From positions 1-32,517 of the forward strand of contig CAMBFN010000009.1 of the NCBI GenBank assembly GCA_945865425.1: DNA of 32,517 nt, read 5' to 3'. Shown here in pieces: positions 1 through 9,498 of this stretch; within the stretch, counting starts at the first letter, position 1, and the number at the start of each line of letters is the position of its first letter. Source of the DNA: Comamonas sp. lk. GTDB taxonomy: Bacteria > Pseudomonadota > Gammaproteobacteria > Burkholderiales > Burkholderiaceae_C. Position numbers and translations under genes: made by a program. The notes below the pieces were generated by a model, which was not told the origin of the DNA, did not search any database, and was given only the letters and a program-made list of their open reading frames with translations.

Positions 1-734
1 GCCTGAAAATAACCAGCAAAGTAATACACCACCTGGGCCATCAGGCGCGCCCAGTTGATCGAATTGACGGTACCGATCTTGTAGCGTTGTTTGAAGGCCA
101 GGTCATTAGAAACCGCTTTCACCAAATCCTGGCAATCGTCAAACACGCCACGAATGGCGATGTTATGGATGTTGTCATCAAGCAGGCTAAACATCTGCGC
201 CTGTTGAAACGGACTCATGCGCCCATCCGGGCTGGTCATGAACACGCGTACGCCTTTTTTACCACGCATCGCATACTCTGCCGCACTTCCCGTATCGCCA
301 CTGGTGGCGCCGAATATATTGAGTTCCTCGCCCCGCCGCGTCAGTTCGTATTCAAACAAATTGCCCAACAACTGCATGGCCATGTCTTTGAAAGCCAGCG
401 TCGGGCCGTTGGACAGCGCCTGCAGGTACAAGCCCTCTTCAAGGCGCTTCAGCGGCACAATCGCTTCGGTGCCAAAGACCTCCGCGGTATAAGTTTTGCG
501 ACACAAAGTGCGCAAATCAGCCTCAGGAATATCGTCCACATACAGAGACAAAATTTCAAAAGCCAGGTCCGCATAAGGCAGGGTGCGCCAACGCATCAAG
601 GCCTCGCTACTGACTTGCGGATAGTGTCCCGGCAGGTACAAACCGCCATCAGGCGCTAGGCCTTCTAGCAAAATTTCGCAAAAACGTTTTGGCTGCGTCT
701 GACCCTGCGCGGCGCGCGTGGAGATGTATTGCAT
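1..734 (-). CDS. thrC: Threonine synthase, truncated at the window edge (N-terminal part present)
   Basis: Reverse-strand translation from ATG at 734 reads MQYISTRAAQGQTQPKRFCEILLEGLAPDGGLYLP...FKDMAMQLLGNLFEYELTRRGEELNIFGATSGDTGSAAEYAMRG, with the PLP-lysine FKD motif and the SGDTGSAA motif. Lies directly downstream of hom; TGATG stop/start overlap. Confidence 0.95.
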   Translation of the reverse strand, partial: MQYISTRAAQGQTQPKRFCEILLEGLAPDGGLYLPGHYPQVSSEALMRWRTLPYADLAFEILSLYVDDIPEADLRTLCRKTYTAEVFGTEAIVPLKRLEEGLYLQALSNGPTLAFKDMAMQLLGNLFEYELTRRGEELNIFGATSGDTGSAAEYAMRGKKGVRVFMTSPDGRMSPFQQAQMFSLLDDNIHNIAIRGVFDDCQDLVKAVSNDLAFKQRYKIGTVNSINWARLMAQVVYYFAGYFQ

Positions 735-2059
735 CAGGCTAGCTCTTCCTTTCGGATACGCACTATGTTTTGCAGCACGGTAGGCAGCGCCTGCATGCGT
801 GCCAGTGCGGCATCCATGCGCGCTTCTTGACAGTCATGGGTCAGGATGATCAAGTCGGTTTGGCTGGCACTATCGCCATCGATTTCGTCAGCTTCGCGCT
901 GCAGCACAGCGTCAATACTGATATCGGCATCGGCCAATATACCCGTCACCTTGGCAAGCACCCCGGCCTGGTCGGCCACCCGTAAGCGCAGGTAGTAACT
1001 GGTCACTACTTGGCTCATGGGCAGAATGGGCAAGTCACTCATCGCATCGGGTTGAAAAGCCAGATGCGGTACGCGCTGGGCGGCATCAGCCGTGTGCAAG
1101 CGCGTCACATCAACGAGGTCCGCGATGACGGCACTGCCGGTCTGCTCGGCCCCCGCGCCGGCGCCGTAGTACATGGTGATGCCGGCGGCATCACTTTTCA
1201 CCATGATGCCATTCATGGAGCCTTCTACGTTTGCCAACAAACGCCTGGAAGGTATCAAGGTGGGGTGTACGCGTAACTCAACTCCTAGCGATGTCTTCTT
1301 TGCAATGCCTAACAACTTAATTCGGTAGCCCATTTGAAAGGCGTAGCTAATGTCCGTGGCCGCCAAACGGGTGATGCCCTCCACATGGTCTTTGCGGTAT
1401 TGGATCGGTATACCAAAAGCGACAGAGGCCAAAATAGTTGCCTTGTGCGCAGCGTCAAAGCCTTCGATATCAAAACTAGGGTCCGCTTCGGCATAACCTA
1501 AGGCCTGGGCTTGGGCTAGTGCTTCGTCAAAGCCGAGTCCTTTGTCACGCATTTCGCTCAAAATGAAGTTGGTCGTGCCATTGATGATACCGGCGACCCA
1601 CTCAATCCGATTGCCCGACAAGCCTTCACGTAGGGCTTTGATGATAGGAATGCTGACGGCTACCGCGCCTTCAAACGCAACCATCACCCCACTTTTTTGC
1701 GCCAAAGAAAAAACCTCGTTCCCGTGTTCGGCAAGCAATGCCTTGTTGGCAGTCACCACATGCTTCCCGTTGGCAATGGCACGCAAGACGAGATCTTTAG
1801 CCAAGGTGGTGCCGCCAATCACTTCCACCACAATTTCAACTTCCGGGCTGTTGACGACCTCAAAAGGGTCTGCAGTTACTTGCACCGTCTGGCTGACTAA
1901 GGACCTTGCGCGCTCAAGATCGCGAGCAGCAACAATGCATATTTCAATGCCACGCCCGGCACGACGAATAATTTCTTGCTGGTTGCGCAGTAACACCCGG
2001 TAAGTGCCTCCGCCAACCGTACCAATCCCCAATAAACCGACCTTGATAGGCTTCATCAT
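734..2059 (-). CDS. hom: Homoserine dehydrogenase (with C-terminal ACT domain)
   Basis: KVGLLGIGTVGGGTYRVL Rossmann motif, GGTTLAKDLVLRAIANGKHVVTANKALLA, NGTTNFIL; C-terminal ACT-like region YYLRLRVADQAGVLAKVTGILADADISI. Confidence 0.97.
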   Translation of the reverse strand: MMKPIKVGLLGIGTVGGGTYRVLLRNQQEIIRRAGRGIEICIVAARDLERARSLVSQTVQVTADPFEVVNSPEVEIVVEVIGGTTLAKDLVLRAIANGKHVVTANKALLAEHGNEVFSLAQKSGVMVAFEGAVAVSIPIIKALREGLSGNRIEWVAGIINGTTNFILSEMRDKGLGFDEALAQAQALGYAEADPSFDIEGFDAAHKATILASVAFGIPIQYRKDHVEGITRLAATDISYAFQMGYRIKLLGIAKKTSLGVELRVHPTLIPSRRLLANVEGSMNGIMVKSDAAGITMYYGAGAGAEQTGSAVIADLVDVTRLHTADAAQRVPHLAFQPDAMSDLPILPMSQVVTSYYLRLRVADQAGVLAKVTGILADADISIDAVLQREADEIDGDSASQTDLIILTHDCQEARMDAALARMQALPTVLQNIVRIRKEELA

Positions 2060-2080
2060 GACCTTTAAGCAACAAAAAAT

Positions 2081-3316
2081 CTAAGCGACTGCGTGAATCA
2101 ATCGATACCGCTCTAAAAACCGCTCCAAGCGCCCTATCGCTTCGCGCAAATCATCCTCGTGGGGTAAAAAAACGATCCGGAAATGGTCTGGCGCTTCCCA
2201 GTTAAAGCCCGTTCCCTGCACCAGCATCACACGCGTCTCCTGCAACACATCGAGGAAAAACTGCTGGTCGTCTGCGATCGGGTACATCGCCGGATCCAGA
2301 CGCGGAAACATGTACAGCGCGGCGCGCGGCTTGACACAGCTGACACCGGGAATTGCGGTAATGAGCTCATAGGCCAAGTCGCGCTGGCGGCGCAGGCGCC
2401 CACCTTCGCATACCAAGTCGTCAATGCTTTGGTAGCCGCCCAGTGCGGTTTGAATCGCGTACTGGCCCGGCACATTGGCGCACAAGCGCATGTTCGAAAG
2501 CATATTCAGGCCCTCGATATAGTCCTTGGCGTGGCGCTTGTCGCCGGACAACGCCAACCAGCCCGCACGATAGCCGCAGGAGCGGTAGCTTTTGGATAAG
2601 GAATTAAATGTAAGGGTTAGCACATCCTGGCTGAGTGAGGCAATCGCAGTGTGACGCACCCCGTCATACAGAACCTTGTCGTACACCTCATCGGCAAACA
2701 AGACTAAGCCATGTTCGCGCGCTATCGCGACTATCTCCAGCAGCAATGCGTCGCAGTACAGTGCACCGGTCGGGTTGTTGGGGTTGATGACCACAATCCC
2801 CTTGGTGCGGGGCGTGATTTTGGCGCGGATGTCGGCGATATCTGGCATCCAGCCTTTGGCCTCATCGCAGCGGTAATGCACTGGGGTGCCGCCGGACAGG
2901 CTGGCAGCGGCTGTCCACAGCGGGTAGTCAGGGGCCGGCAATAACAATTCATCGCCGTCATCGAGCAGACCATTGGTAGCCATCACAATCAGCTCGCTGG
3001 CGCCATTACCTAAATAAATGTCATCTAGCGCTACGCCCTTGATGCCCTGTTTTTGGGTTTCGTGCATGACCGCTTTGCGCGCCGAAAAAATGCCTTTGCT
3101 GTCGGAATAGCCTGAGGAATTAGGCAAATTTCGGATCATGTCCTGTTGTATTTCTTCCGGCGCATCAAAGCCGAAAACCGCAAGATTGCCGATATTGAGC
3201 TTGATGATTTTTTGCCCGTCTTCCTCCATCTGCCGCGCGCGGTCCATGATGGGGCCGCGGATGTCATAGCAGACGTTGGCTAATTTGGCGGATTTCTGAA
3301 TGGTTTTCAATGGCAC
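2081..3316 (-). CDS. alaA: Pyridoxal phosphate-dependent aminotransferase, alanine transaminase AlaA-like
   Basis: VVINPNNPTGALY, FADEVYDKVLYDG, SLSKSYRSCGYRAGW (PLP lysine); N-terminus matches the AlaA/YfbQ family; upstream of hom-thrC. Confidence 0.9.
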   Translation of the reverse strand: MPLKTIQKSAKLANVCYDIRGPIMDRARQMEEDGQKIIKLNIGNLAVFGFDAPEEIQQDMIRNLPNSSGYSDSKGIFSARKAVMHETQKQGIKGVALDDIYLGNGASELIVMATNGLLDDGDELLLPAPDYPLWTAAASLSGGTPVHYRCDEAKGWMPDIADIRAKITPRTKGIVVINPNNPTGALYCDALLLEIVAIAREHGLVLFADEVYDKVLYDGVRHTAIASLSQDVLTLTFNSLSKSYRSCGYRAGWLALSGDKRHAKDYIEGLNMLSNMRLCANVPGQYAIQTALGGYQSIDDLVCEGGRLRRQRDLAYELITAIPGVSCVKPRAALYMFPRLDPAMYPIADDQQFFLDVLQETRVMLVQGTGFNWEAPDHFRIVFLPHEDDLREAIGRLERFLERYRLIHAVA

Positions 3317-3413
3317 TCCGATGCAGGCACGCTAAGGACTAAACCTATAATTTGACCACAGTTCGACACTTTTTCTTTGTACAGGCCGGCCGTTGGGCTG
3401 CTATTTATCCGCC

Positions 3414-3779
3414 ATGAAACTTCAAGCAGACCAAGCCCGAGGCCCCAGTCTTACCGGCTACGGGCCGGGCTGGATCGCCATCAACGGGGATAAGGTCATG
3501 CACAGCATGCTGCTCAGCAGCATGGGGCACCGCCAAGCCTGGGGCTGCGATGGGTTTGAGCAAATGGGCACAGCGCAGTTTGACTGTCTCGCAGACTGGG
3601 GCGCCGAACTGGTGCTTTTTGGCAGTGGCGAGCGGCTGCGTTTCCCACAAGCGCAGTGGCTAAGCGGTCTGTATGCGCGCCGAATCGGGGTCGAAACCAT
3701 GGACACCCCGGCCGCTTGTCGAACCTTCAATTTTCTGGCGGCCGAGGGCCGCAAAGTCGTCGCGGCATTGCTGATTTAA
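3414..3779 (+). CDS. Mth938-like domain (DUF498-type) protein
   Basis: MKLQADQARGPSLTGYGPGWIAINGDKVMHSMLL...ELVLFGSGERLRFP...GVETMDTPAACRTFNFLAAEGRKVVAALL, typical Xcc1710/Mth938-like pattern. Confidence 0.85.
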   Translation: MKLQADQARGPSLTGYGPGWIAINGDKVMHSMLLSSMGHRQAWGCDGFEQMGTAQFDCLADWGAELVLFGSGERLRFPQAQWLSGLYARRIGVETMDTPAACRTFNFLAAEGRKVVAALLI

Positions 3780-3916
3780 CGCATGCGCCACAGCGCGCTT
3801 AGCGGGGTCCTCCAAGTTTTCAGCGTAAAATAGAAGGTTGACGCCGTTGCGCAATGAGTTCCATTCACAGCGTAACGGCTTGCCTGACACATTCTGCACG
3901 CGAGACTCAATACCCT

Positions 3917-4393
3917 ATGGCGATCGTTGTCAACAAACCCTTACCCGAATTCGAAGCCAATGCCACCGGTGGCGTTCGGGTAACCAACAATTCGCATGTG
4001 GGCAAGACCCTCGTGCTGTATTTCTACCCAAAAGACAATACGCCTGGCTGCACCACAGAAGCGATGCAGTTCCGCGACCACTATGCTGATTTTGTAAAGG
4101 CCGGCAGCCAGGTGTTTGGCGTCTCGCGAGACAACATGAAGTCGCACGATGAATTCAAAGCGCGCCTAGAACTGCCATTTGAACTGGTTGCTGATACCGA
4201 AGAGAAAATGTGCCATATGTTCGGCGTGGTCAAAAATAAGATCATGTATGGCAAAAAGGTCAAAGGAATCGAACGCAGTACCTTCCTGATCGGCCCTGAT
4301 GGTCTGGTCAAGGAAGAATGGCGCGGTCTGAAAGTGCCGGGCCATGTGGAAGAGGTATTGCAGGCAGTTAAATCGCTGAACGCCAAAGCCTGA
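3917..4393 (+). CDS. bcp: Peroxiredoxin, thioredoxin-dependent thiol peroxidase (Bcp type)
   Basis: LVLYFYPKDNTPGCTTEAMQFRDHYADF active-site motif, VFGVSRDNMKSHDEF; start chosen at MAIVVNKPLPEF. Confidence 0.92.
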   Translation: MAIVVNKPLPEFEANATGGVRVTNNSHVGKTLVLYFYPKDNTPGCTTEAMQFRDHYADFVKAGSQVFGVSRDNMKSHDEFKARLELPFELVADTEEKMCHMFGVVKNKIMYGKKVKGIERSTFLIGPDGLVKEEWRGLKVPGHVEEVLQAVKSLNAKA

Positions 4394-4485
4394 TCGCTTC
4401 TTTGTTGGGCTTTTCTACTTCATTTTCCTGCAATAGGCCTCATGCATAATGGCCCGATGCTCGCAAATTTCACCGTCTTCGACAG

Positions 4486-4515
4486 AGGCCGCCTCATACC
4501 AAGGTGGCCTTTTTT
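4486..4515 (+). terminator. Rho-independent terminator upstream of phoH
   Basis: Stem AGGCCGCC (4486-4493) / GGTGGCCT (4503-4510), 8 pairs including one G-U, followed by TTTTT. Confidence 0.75.
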
Positions 4516-4567
4516 GTATCCCGCGTTGATTGCCAACTGATTTTTTCACCATCCCGAGTTCTACGAC

Positions 4568-6301
4568 ATGCCATTGCCACCCGCGCCGACCAAGCCCGCT
4601 GACAAACTCTCTCCATCCGCATTATCTAAATCAAGCCCGAAAGGTAAGTCGGCGAACGCTAAACGTCCCGCTGCTGCTGACCCTGAACCGGAGGCAAAAG
4701 TACCAGTGCGTATCGCGCGGCTAGAGCAGCATGCGGCTCCTCGCATCAGCGCCCAGGTAATTCCGATCTCGGCTGCGCTGCCTGCAAGCAGCCATCCACA
4801 GGCGCGAGCGCCACAGCCAGAGCCCAGTGCCAGGCCCGAACACGCCCAGCTAGTGGGAATGGGCGCCACGGGAAAAGCAAGTGCTCGGGGGGAGAAAAAA
4901 ACGCGGCGCACGGGTCCGGCGAAGCTATTTGTCCTGGATACGAATGTGCTGCTGCATGACCCGATGTGCTTGTTCCGCTTCGAGGAACACGATATTTTTC
5001 TGCCGATGATTGTGCTCGAAGAGTTGGACGGGCACAAAAAAGGAATGACCGAGGTTGCGCGCAACGCGCGGCAAACCAGCCGAACCCTGGATGCTTTGGC
5101 CGGTACACCGGGCGCTGATATCAGCAGCGGCTTCAAGCTCGACAGCACCGGCCAGCGCGAGGCCAAGGGCAAACTCATGTTCCAGACCCTGGCGCTGGAC
5201 TACAGCCTGCCAGGCAGTTTGCCCCAGGGCAAAGCAGACAACCAGATTTTGGGCGTAGTGGCCGCACTGCGCACCCAGTATGCGCCGCGCGAAGTGGTGC
5301 TGGTGTCCAAAGACATCAATATGCGGGTAAAGGCCCGCGCGCTAGGCCTGGCCACCGACGATTACCAAAACGACAAGACGTTGGAAGACGGCGATCTTCT
5401 GTATTCAGGCGCCATGGCCTTGCCCGGCGATTTTTGGGCCACCCACGGTCAAAAAATAGAAAGCTGGCAGCAAGGTCAGCACACTTTTTACAAAATCGAC
5501 GGTCCTGTTGTGCCGCAGATGTTGATCAACCAGTTCGTCTATTTCGAGTCGCCGGGCGAACCCAGTTTGTACGCCCGCGTGACCGAAATCCGGGGTAATA
5601 CCGCCGTCCTAAAGACTCTGCGTGATTTCAACCATATGAAAAATGCAGTCTGGGGTGTGACCACGCGCAACCGTGAGCAAAATTTTGCAATGAATTTGCT
5701 CACCGATCCGGAAGTGGACTTTGTCACCCTGACTGGAACCGCAGGTACCGGCAAGACCTTGATGGCACTGGCCGCGGGACTCACCCAGGTGCTTGACGAT
5801 AGACGCTACACCGAGATCATCGTCACCCGCGCCACCGTCAGCGTAGGCGAGGACATCGGCTTTCTGCCGGGCACGGAAGAGGAAAAAATGGGCCCCTGGA
5901 TGGGCGCGCTGGACGACAACCTGGAAGTGCTGGGAAAAACCGACAGCAGCGCCGGTGAGTGGGGCCGTGCCGCCACCTCAGAGCTGATCCGCAGCCGTAT
6001 CAAGATCAAGAGCATGAACTTCATGCGTGGGCGCACTTTCTTAAACAAGTACGTGATCATCGACGAGGCGCAAAACCTGACGCCCAAACAAATGAAGACC
6101 TTGATTACCCGCGCAGGGCCGGGTACCAAAATCGTCTGCATGGGCAACCTGGCGCAAATTGATACGCCTTATTTGACGGAAGGCTCGTCGGGCCTGACTT
6201 TCGCGGTGGACCGATTCAAAGGCTGGCCGCACGGTGGTCACATCACGTTGGCGCGCGGCGAGCGCTCGCGTCTGGCGGACTTCGCCAGCGACGTGCTTTA
6301 G
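4568..6301 (+). CDS. PIN domain plus PhoH-family ATPase
   Basis: KLFVLDTNVLLHDPMCLFRFEEHDIFLPMIVLEELD (PIN) followed by VTLTGTAGTGKTLMALAAGL (Walker A) and YVIIDEAQNLTPKQMKTLITRAG (Walker B, PhoH signature). Confidence 0.93.
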   Translation: MPLPPAPTKPADKLSPSALSKSSPKGKSANAKRPAAADPEPEAKVPVRIARLEQHAAPRISAQVIPISAALPASSHPQARAPQPEPSARPEHAQLVGMGATGKASARGEKKTRRTGPAKLFVLDTNVLLHDPMCLFRFEEHDIFLPMIVLEELDGHKKGMTEVARNARQTSRTLDALAGTPGADISSGFKLDSTGQREAKGKLMFQTLALDYSLPGSLPQGKADNQILGVVAALRTQYAPREVVLVSKDINMRVKARALGLATDDYQNDKTLEDGDLLYSGAMALPGDFWATHGQKIESWQQGQHTFYKIDGPVVPQMLINQFVYFESPGEPSLYARVTEIRGNTAVLKTLRDFNHMKNAVWGVTTRNREQNFAMNLLTDPEVDFVTLTGTAGTGKTLMALAAGLTQVLDDRRYTEIIVTRATVSVGEDIGFLPGTEEEKMGPWMGALDDNLEVLGKTDSSAGEWGRAATSELIRSRIKIKSMNFMRGRTFLNKYVIIDEAQNLTPKQMKTLITRAGPGTKIVCMGNLAQIDTPYLTEGSSGLTFAVDRFKGWPHGGHITLARGERSRLADFASDVL

Positions 6302-6315
6302 GCCAGCGGCCTAAA
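6297..6315. terminator. Bidirectional hairpin at the convergent phoH/dnaB junction, containing both stop codons
   Basis: Perfect inverted repeat TTTAGGCC-AGC-GGCCTAAA; phoH TAG at 6299-6301 and dnaB TAG (complement CTA 6311-6313) both lie in the stem. No U tract on either strand. Confidence 0.6.
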
Positions 6316-7711
6316 AGTCCCCGCCTCCGCCATGCGCCAAGTTTTCAAACTTGGTGATATTGCGCAGGAAAGCCAGCTTGACGGTTCCCGTCGGGCCATT
6401 ACGCTGTTTGGCGATGATGATCTCGGCAACCCCGGGCTCTTTGCAAGCCTCTTTGGTGTAGTACTCGTCGCGGTAGATGAACATAATGATGTCGGCGTCT
6501 TGCTCAATAGCGCCAGACTCGCGCAAATCGCTCATCATGGGCCGTTTGTCGGGCCGCTGCTCGACGCTGCGGTTGAGCTGTGACAAGGCCAGTACGGGGC
6601 ATTTGAGTTCGCGCGCTAGCATCTTCAGGCCCCGAGAAATTTCTCCCAACTCGGTGGCGCGGTTTTCACCATCGCTGGTACCGTTCATGAGCTGCAAATA
6701 GTCCACCACAATCAAACCTAGCTGCCCGCAGCTGCGCGACAGCCGGCGCGCGCTCGAGCGCAAATCACCGGCGCTCAGGCCCGCGCTTTCGTCAATGTGC
6801 AGGGAGATCGTGCGCAGTTTTTCAATCGTCTCCGTCAGGCGCGGCCATTCTTCCTCGGTGAGCTTACCGGTGCGCAAATGGCTTTGGTCGATGCGGCCAA
6901 TCGAGCCCACGATACGTACCGCCAATTGCGCCGCGCCCATCTCCATCGAGAACACCGCTACTGGTAGGCCTTCGTTCAGCGCCACATGCTCGGCAATATT
7001 GATTGCCAAAGCCGTTTTCCCCATCGACGGGCGAGCGGCCAGCACCACCAAATCGCCCGCCTGCAAGCCGGCGGTCATGCGATCAAGGTCGTAAAACCCC
7101 GTAGGCACGCCGGTGACATCATTGGGGTTATCGGCCATCTCCTGCACGCGGTCTAGCAGCTTGACCACCAAAGTTTCCATGCCCTGGAAGCCATCGCTAT
7201 TGCGCTTGCCCTGCTCACCGATATTGAATATTTTTTGCTCGGCTTGGTCCACGACCTCAGACACCGCCCGCCCCTTGGTGTTAAAGGCGCTGGTGGCGAT
7301 ATCGTCGCTGGCGGTCACCAGTTTGCGCAGGATCGAGCGATCGCGAACGATTTCGGCATAGCGGCGGATATTGGCCGCGCTGGGAACGTACTGCGCCAGC
7401 GAATTGAGATAGACCAAGCCTCCAATTTCGTCACCATGTCCCTGGCTTTGCAAATGCTCATACACCGTAATGACATCAGCTGGCCGGCTGCTGTTGACCA
7501 GGGAACCGATCGCGGCAAATACCAGCTTATGCTCGTAGCGGTAAAAGTCGCCTTCCTGCACCACATCGCTTACGCGGTCCCAGGCATTGTTGTCCAAGAG
7601 CAGGCCGCCCAGCACGCTGGACTCGCCTTCCAGTGAATGGGGCGGAATGCGCAGTTGCGCCAGTTGCCTATCAGGCAACAAATCGTCCGGCTCTAAACCC
7701 TCTTCAGACAT
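6311..7711 (-). CDS. dnaB: Replicative DNA helicase DnaB
   Basis: LVVLAARPSMGKTALAINIAEHVA (Walker A), LIVVDYLQLM, LSQLNRSVEQRPDKRPMMSDLRESGAIEQDADIIMFIYRDEYY; start taken at MSEEGLEPDD. Confidence 0.97.
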   Translation of the reverse strand: MSEEGLEPDDLLPDRQLAQLRIPPHSLEGESSVLGGLLLDNNAWDRVSDVVQEGDFYRYEHKLVFAAIGSLVNSSRPADVITVYEHLQSQGHGDEIGGLVYLNSLAQYVPSAANIRRYAEIVRDRSILRKLVTASDDIATSAFNTKGRAVSEVVDQAEQKIFNIGEQGKRNSDGFQGMETLVVKLLDRVQEMADNPNDVTGVPTGFYDLDRMTAGLQAGDLVVLAARPSMGKTALAINIAEHVALNEGLPVAVFSMEMGAAQLAVRIVGSIGRIDQSHLRTGKLTEEEWPRLTETIEKLRTISLHIDESAGLSAGDLRSSARRLSRSCGQLGLIVVDYLQLMNGTSDGENRATELGEISRGLKMLARELKCPVLALSQLNRSVEQRPDKRPMMSDLRESGAIEQDADIIMFIYRDEYYTKEACKEPGVAEIIIAKQRNGPTGTVKLAFLRNITKFENLAHGGGGDF

Positions 7712-7780
7712 GCATCCATCCTTTTGATTGCCACCCTGCAGAGTGCCTGGCACCCTGTTCCAACGGGACGATATTCCATT

Positions 7781-7816
7781 AAAAAAAGCCGCGAGGGCAA
7801 ACCCAGGCGGCTTTTT
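7781..7816 (-). terminator. Terminator downstream of rplI (rpsF-priB-rpsR-rplI)
   Basis: AAAAAGCCGC (7783-7792) / GCGGCTTTTT (7807-7816), perfect 10-bp stem; minus-strand transcript ends in a U tract. Confidence 0.8.
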
Positions 7817-7875
7817 GAGCCAGGTACCACAGGGCCCACGACCCTACAGCTTAACCTGAACCTTGGCGGTATCTA

Positions 7876-8328
7876 TCAGGTCGACTCGCCGTAGACCGAC
7901 ACAGTGATATCGACCACCACGTCCGTGTGCAAAGACACGCTGACCTGGGTATCGCCCACCACCTTGATCGGACCATTAGGCATACGGATATTGGATTTAA
8001 CGACTTCGTAACCGCCTTTGACCAGTTCTTGCGCGATGTCCGCATTGGTCACAGAGCCGAACAAGCGTCCATCGACGCCGGCTTTTTGGGTCAACTTGAT
8101 GGAGCTTCCGCCGAGCTTTTCACCCAACTTCTGGCTTGCAGCCAGTTTGGCAGCAGCGGCTTTTTCCAATTCAACCCGGCGCGCTTCGAATTCGGCTTTG
8201 GCTGAGTCGGTGGCACGACGTGCACGGCCCGAAGGAATCAAAAAATTGCGGGCATAGCCGTCTTTGACTTTGACGATTTCGCCCAGATTACCCAGGTTAA
8301 CGACCTTGTCGAGCAGAATAATTTGCAT
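7876..8328 (-). CDS. rplI: 50S ribosomal protein L9
   Basis: [36 protein letters not shown]. Confidence 0.98.
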   Translation of the reverse strand: MQIILLDKVVNLGNLGEIVKVKDGYARNFLIPSGRARRATDSAKAEFEARRVELEKAAAAKLAASQKLGEKLGGSSIKLTQKAGVDGRLFGSVTNADIAQELVKGGYEVVKSNIRMPNGPIKVVGDTQVSVSLHTDVVVDITVSVYGEST

Positions 8329-8339
8329 GATCGAACTCC

Positions 8340-8621
8340 TTAGATCTTGTGTTGGTCGCTGTACGGCAGCAGCGCCAGAAAGCGCGCGCGTTTGATAGCG
8401 GTATTGAGTTGGCGCTGGAAAATAGCCCGAGTGCCAGTCAAACGGGCGGGAATAATTTTTCCGTTTTCAGCGATGAAATCACGCAAGGTATCAATGTCCT
8501 TGTAGTCGATCTCTTCCACACCGGTGACGGTAAAGCGGCAAAAGCGCTTGCGCTTAAACAGCAGCGATTGGGTATTGCGCTTGGGGCGCTTGTCTTTATT
8601 GAACTTCTTGAACGTGGCCAT
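8340..8621 (-). CDS. rpsR: 30S ribosomal protein S18
   Basis: [63 protein letters not shown]. Confidence 0.98.
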   Translation of the reverse strand: MATFKKFNKDKRPKRNTQSLLFKRKRFCRFTVTGVEEIDYKDIDTLRDFIAENGKIIPARLTGTRAIFQRQLNTAIKRARFLALLPYSDQHKI

Positions 8622-8629
8622 AAAGCCTC

Positions 8630-8929
8630 CTATAACAAATTTTGCGAAAAATCCTGAATCTGCAAAACAATCGATTTACCGGCCCGGGAGTTACTGAGAT
8701 AGCCCTGAAATTCCCAGCTACTTCCTGCCGCCTGGCTTACCAGCCTTTCAGCCAGCGCGCCAAAGGCCATCGCCTTGAGCACCATCTTGACCTGCCGCTT
8801 GCCTTGTGCATCCTGCACTTCAGACTGATGCTCCAGCACCAGTTGCAGCGCCGGGATACCGGCTGGCGTATACCGCAAGGTATGCACCTCGGCGATACAA
8901 GCGGTCAAAACAACTGCGTTGGCAGACAC
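8630..8929 (-). CDS. priB: Primosomal replication protein N, PriB-type OB fold
   Basis: [58 protein letters not shown]; lies between rpsF and rpsR. Confidence 0.93.
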   Translation of the reverse strand: MSANAVVLTACIAEVHTLRYTPAGIPALQLVLEHQSEVQDAQGKRQVKMVLKAMAFGALAERLVSQAAGSSWEFQGYLSNSRAGKSIVLQIQDFSQNLL

Positions 8930-8961
8930 TCCTGACGTTGATTCGATGTTTTAAACGCGAA

Positions 8962-9327
8962 TCAGGACTGGTATTCAGCCTGCTGGGTCTTACGGGCGTC
9001 TTCACGCTCCACGGTTTTCATCATCGAAGAAGGGCCGGTATCGGCCTTCTTCTTGGATACGGTAAGGTGACGCAACACCGCGTCGTTGAACTTGAATGCA
9101 TGCTCGAGTTCAGCCATCACGGCCTGATCAGCTTCGATATTCACGCACAGGTAATGGGCTTTCGCAAGTTTGTTGATCATGTACACCATCTGACGACGGC
9201 CCCAATCTTCAACGCGGTGCACTTTGCCACCGCCGGCGGTGATCATGCCCTTGTAACGCTCCAGCATGGCTGGAACTTGCTCGCTCTGATCCGGATGAAT
9301 CATGAGGATGATTTCGTAATGACGCAT
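8962..9327 (-). CDS. rpsF: 30S ribosomal protein S6
   Basis: [29 protein letters not shown]...[32 protein letters not shown]. Confidence 0.98.
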   Translation of the reverse strand: MRHYEIILMIHPDQSEQVPAMLERYKGMITAGGGKVHRVEDWGRRQMVYMINKLAKAHYLCVNIEADQAVMAELEHAFKFNDAVLRHLTVSKKKADTGPSSMMKTVEREDARKTQQAEYQS

Positions 9328-9367
9328 GGATACTCCTTATGGATGGGCCCTTTGGGGACCGGAAAAA

Positions 9368-9420
9368 GCTACCCCCGGCGTCTAATCGGGGTGCAGCAAG
9401 GCGAAAAGCCCTCCATTATA
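9368..9420 (-). promoter_or_regulatory. rpsF upstream region: TATAAT box and 5'UTR hairpin (possible autoregulatory leader)
   Basis: Minus strand: TATAAT (complement of 9415-9420), then hairpin GCTGCACCCCG-attagacg-CGGGGGTAGC (9368-9397), then an AAGGAG-type RBS before rpsF. Confidence 0.5.
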
Positions 9421-9498
9421 GCCCGGTGCAAATGCCCACTAGCAGCGACTAGGCATGACAAGCGCGATTGAGGCGCCGCGACCGCAGGCCTGAAGTCT

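Noticed and set aside
87-659. 190-aa plus-strand ORF
   Set aside because: Antisense to thrC, which has unmistakable threonine synthase motifs; typical GC-rich shadow ORF.
1542-2003. 153-aa plus-strand ORF
   Set aside because: Fully antisense to hom; no recognisable domain.
4561-5178. 205-aa minus-strand ORF
   Set aside because: Antisense to the low-complexity N-terminus of the PIN-PhoH gene; Ser/Ala-rich shadow frame.
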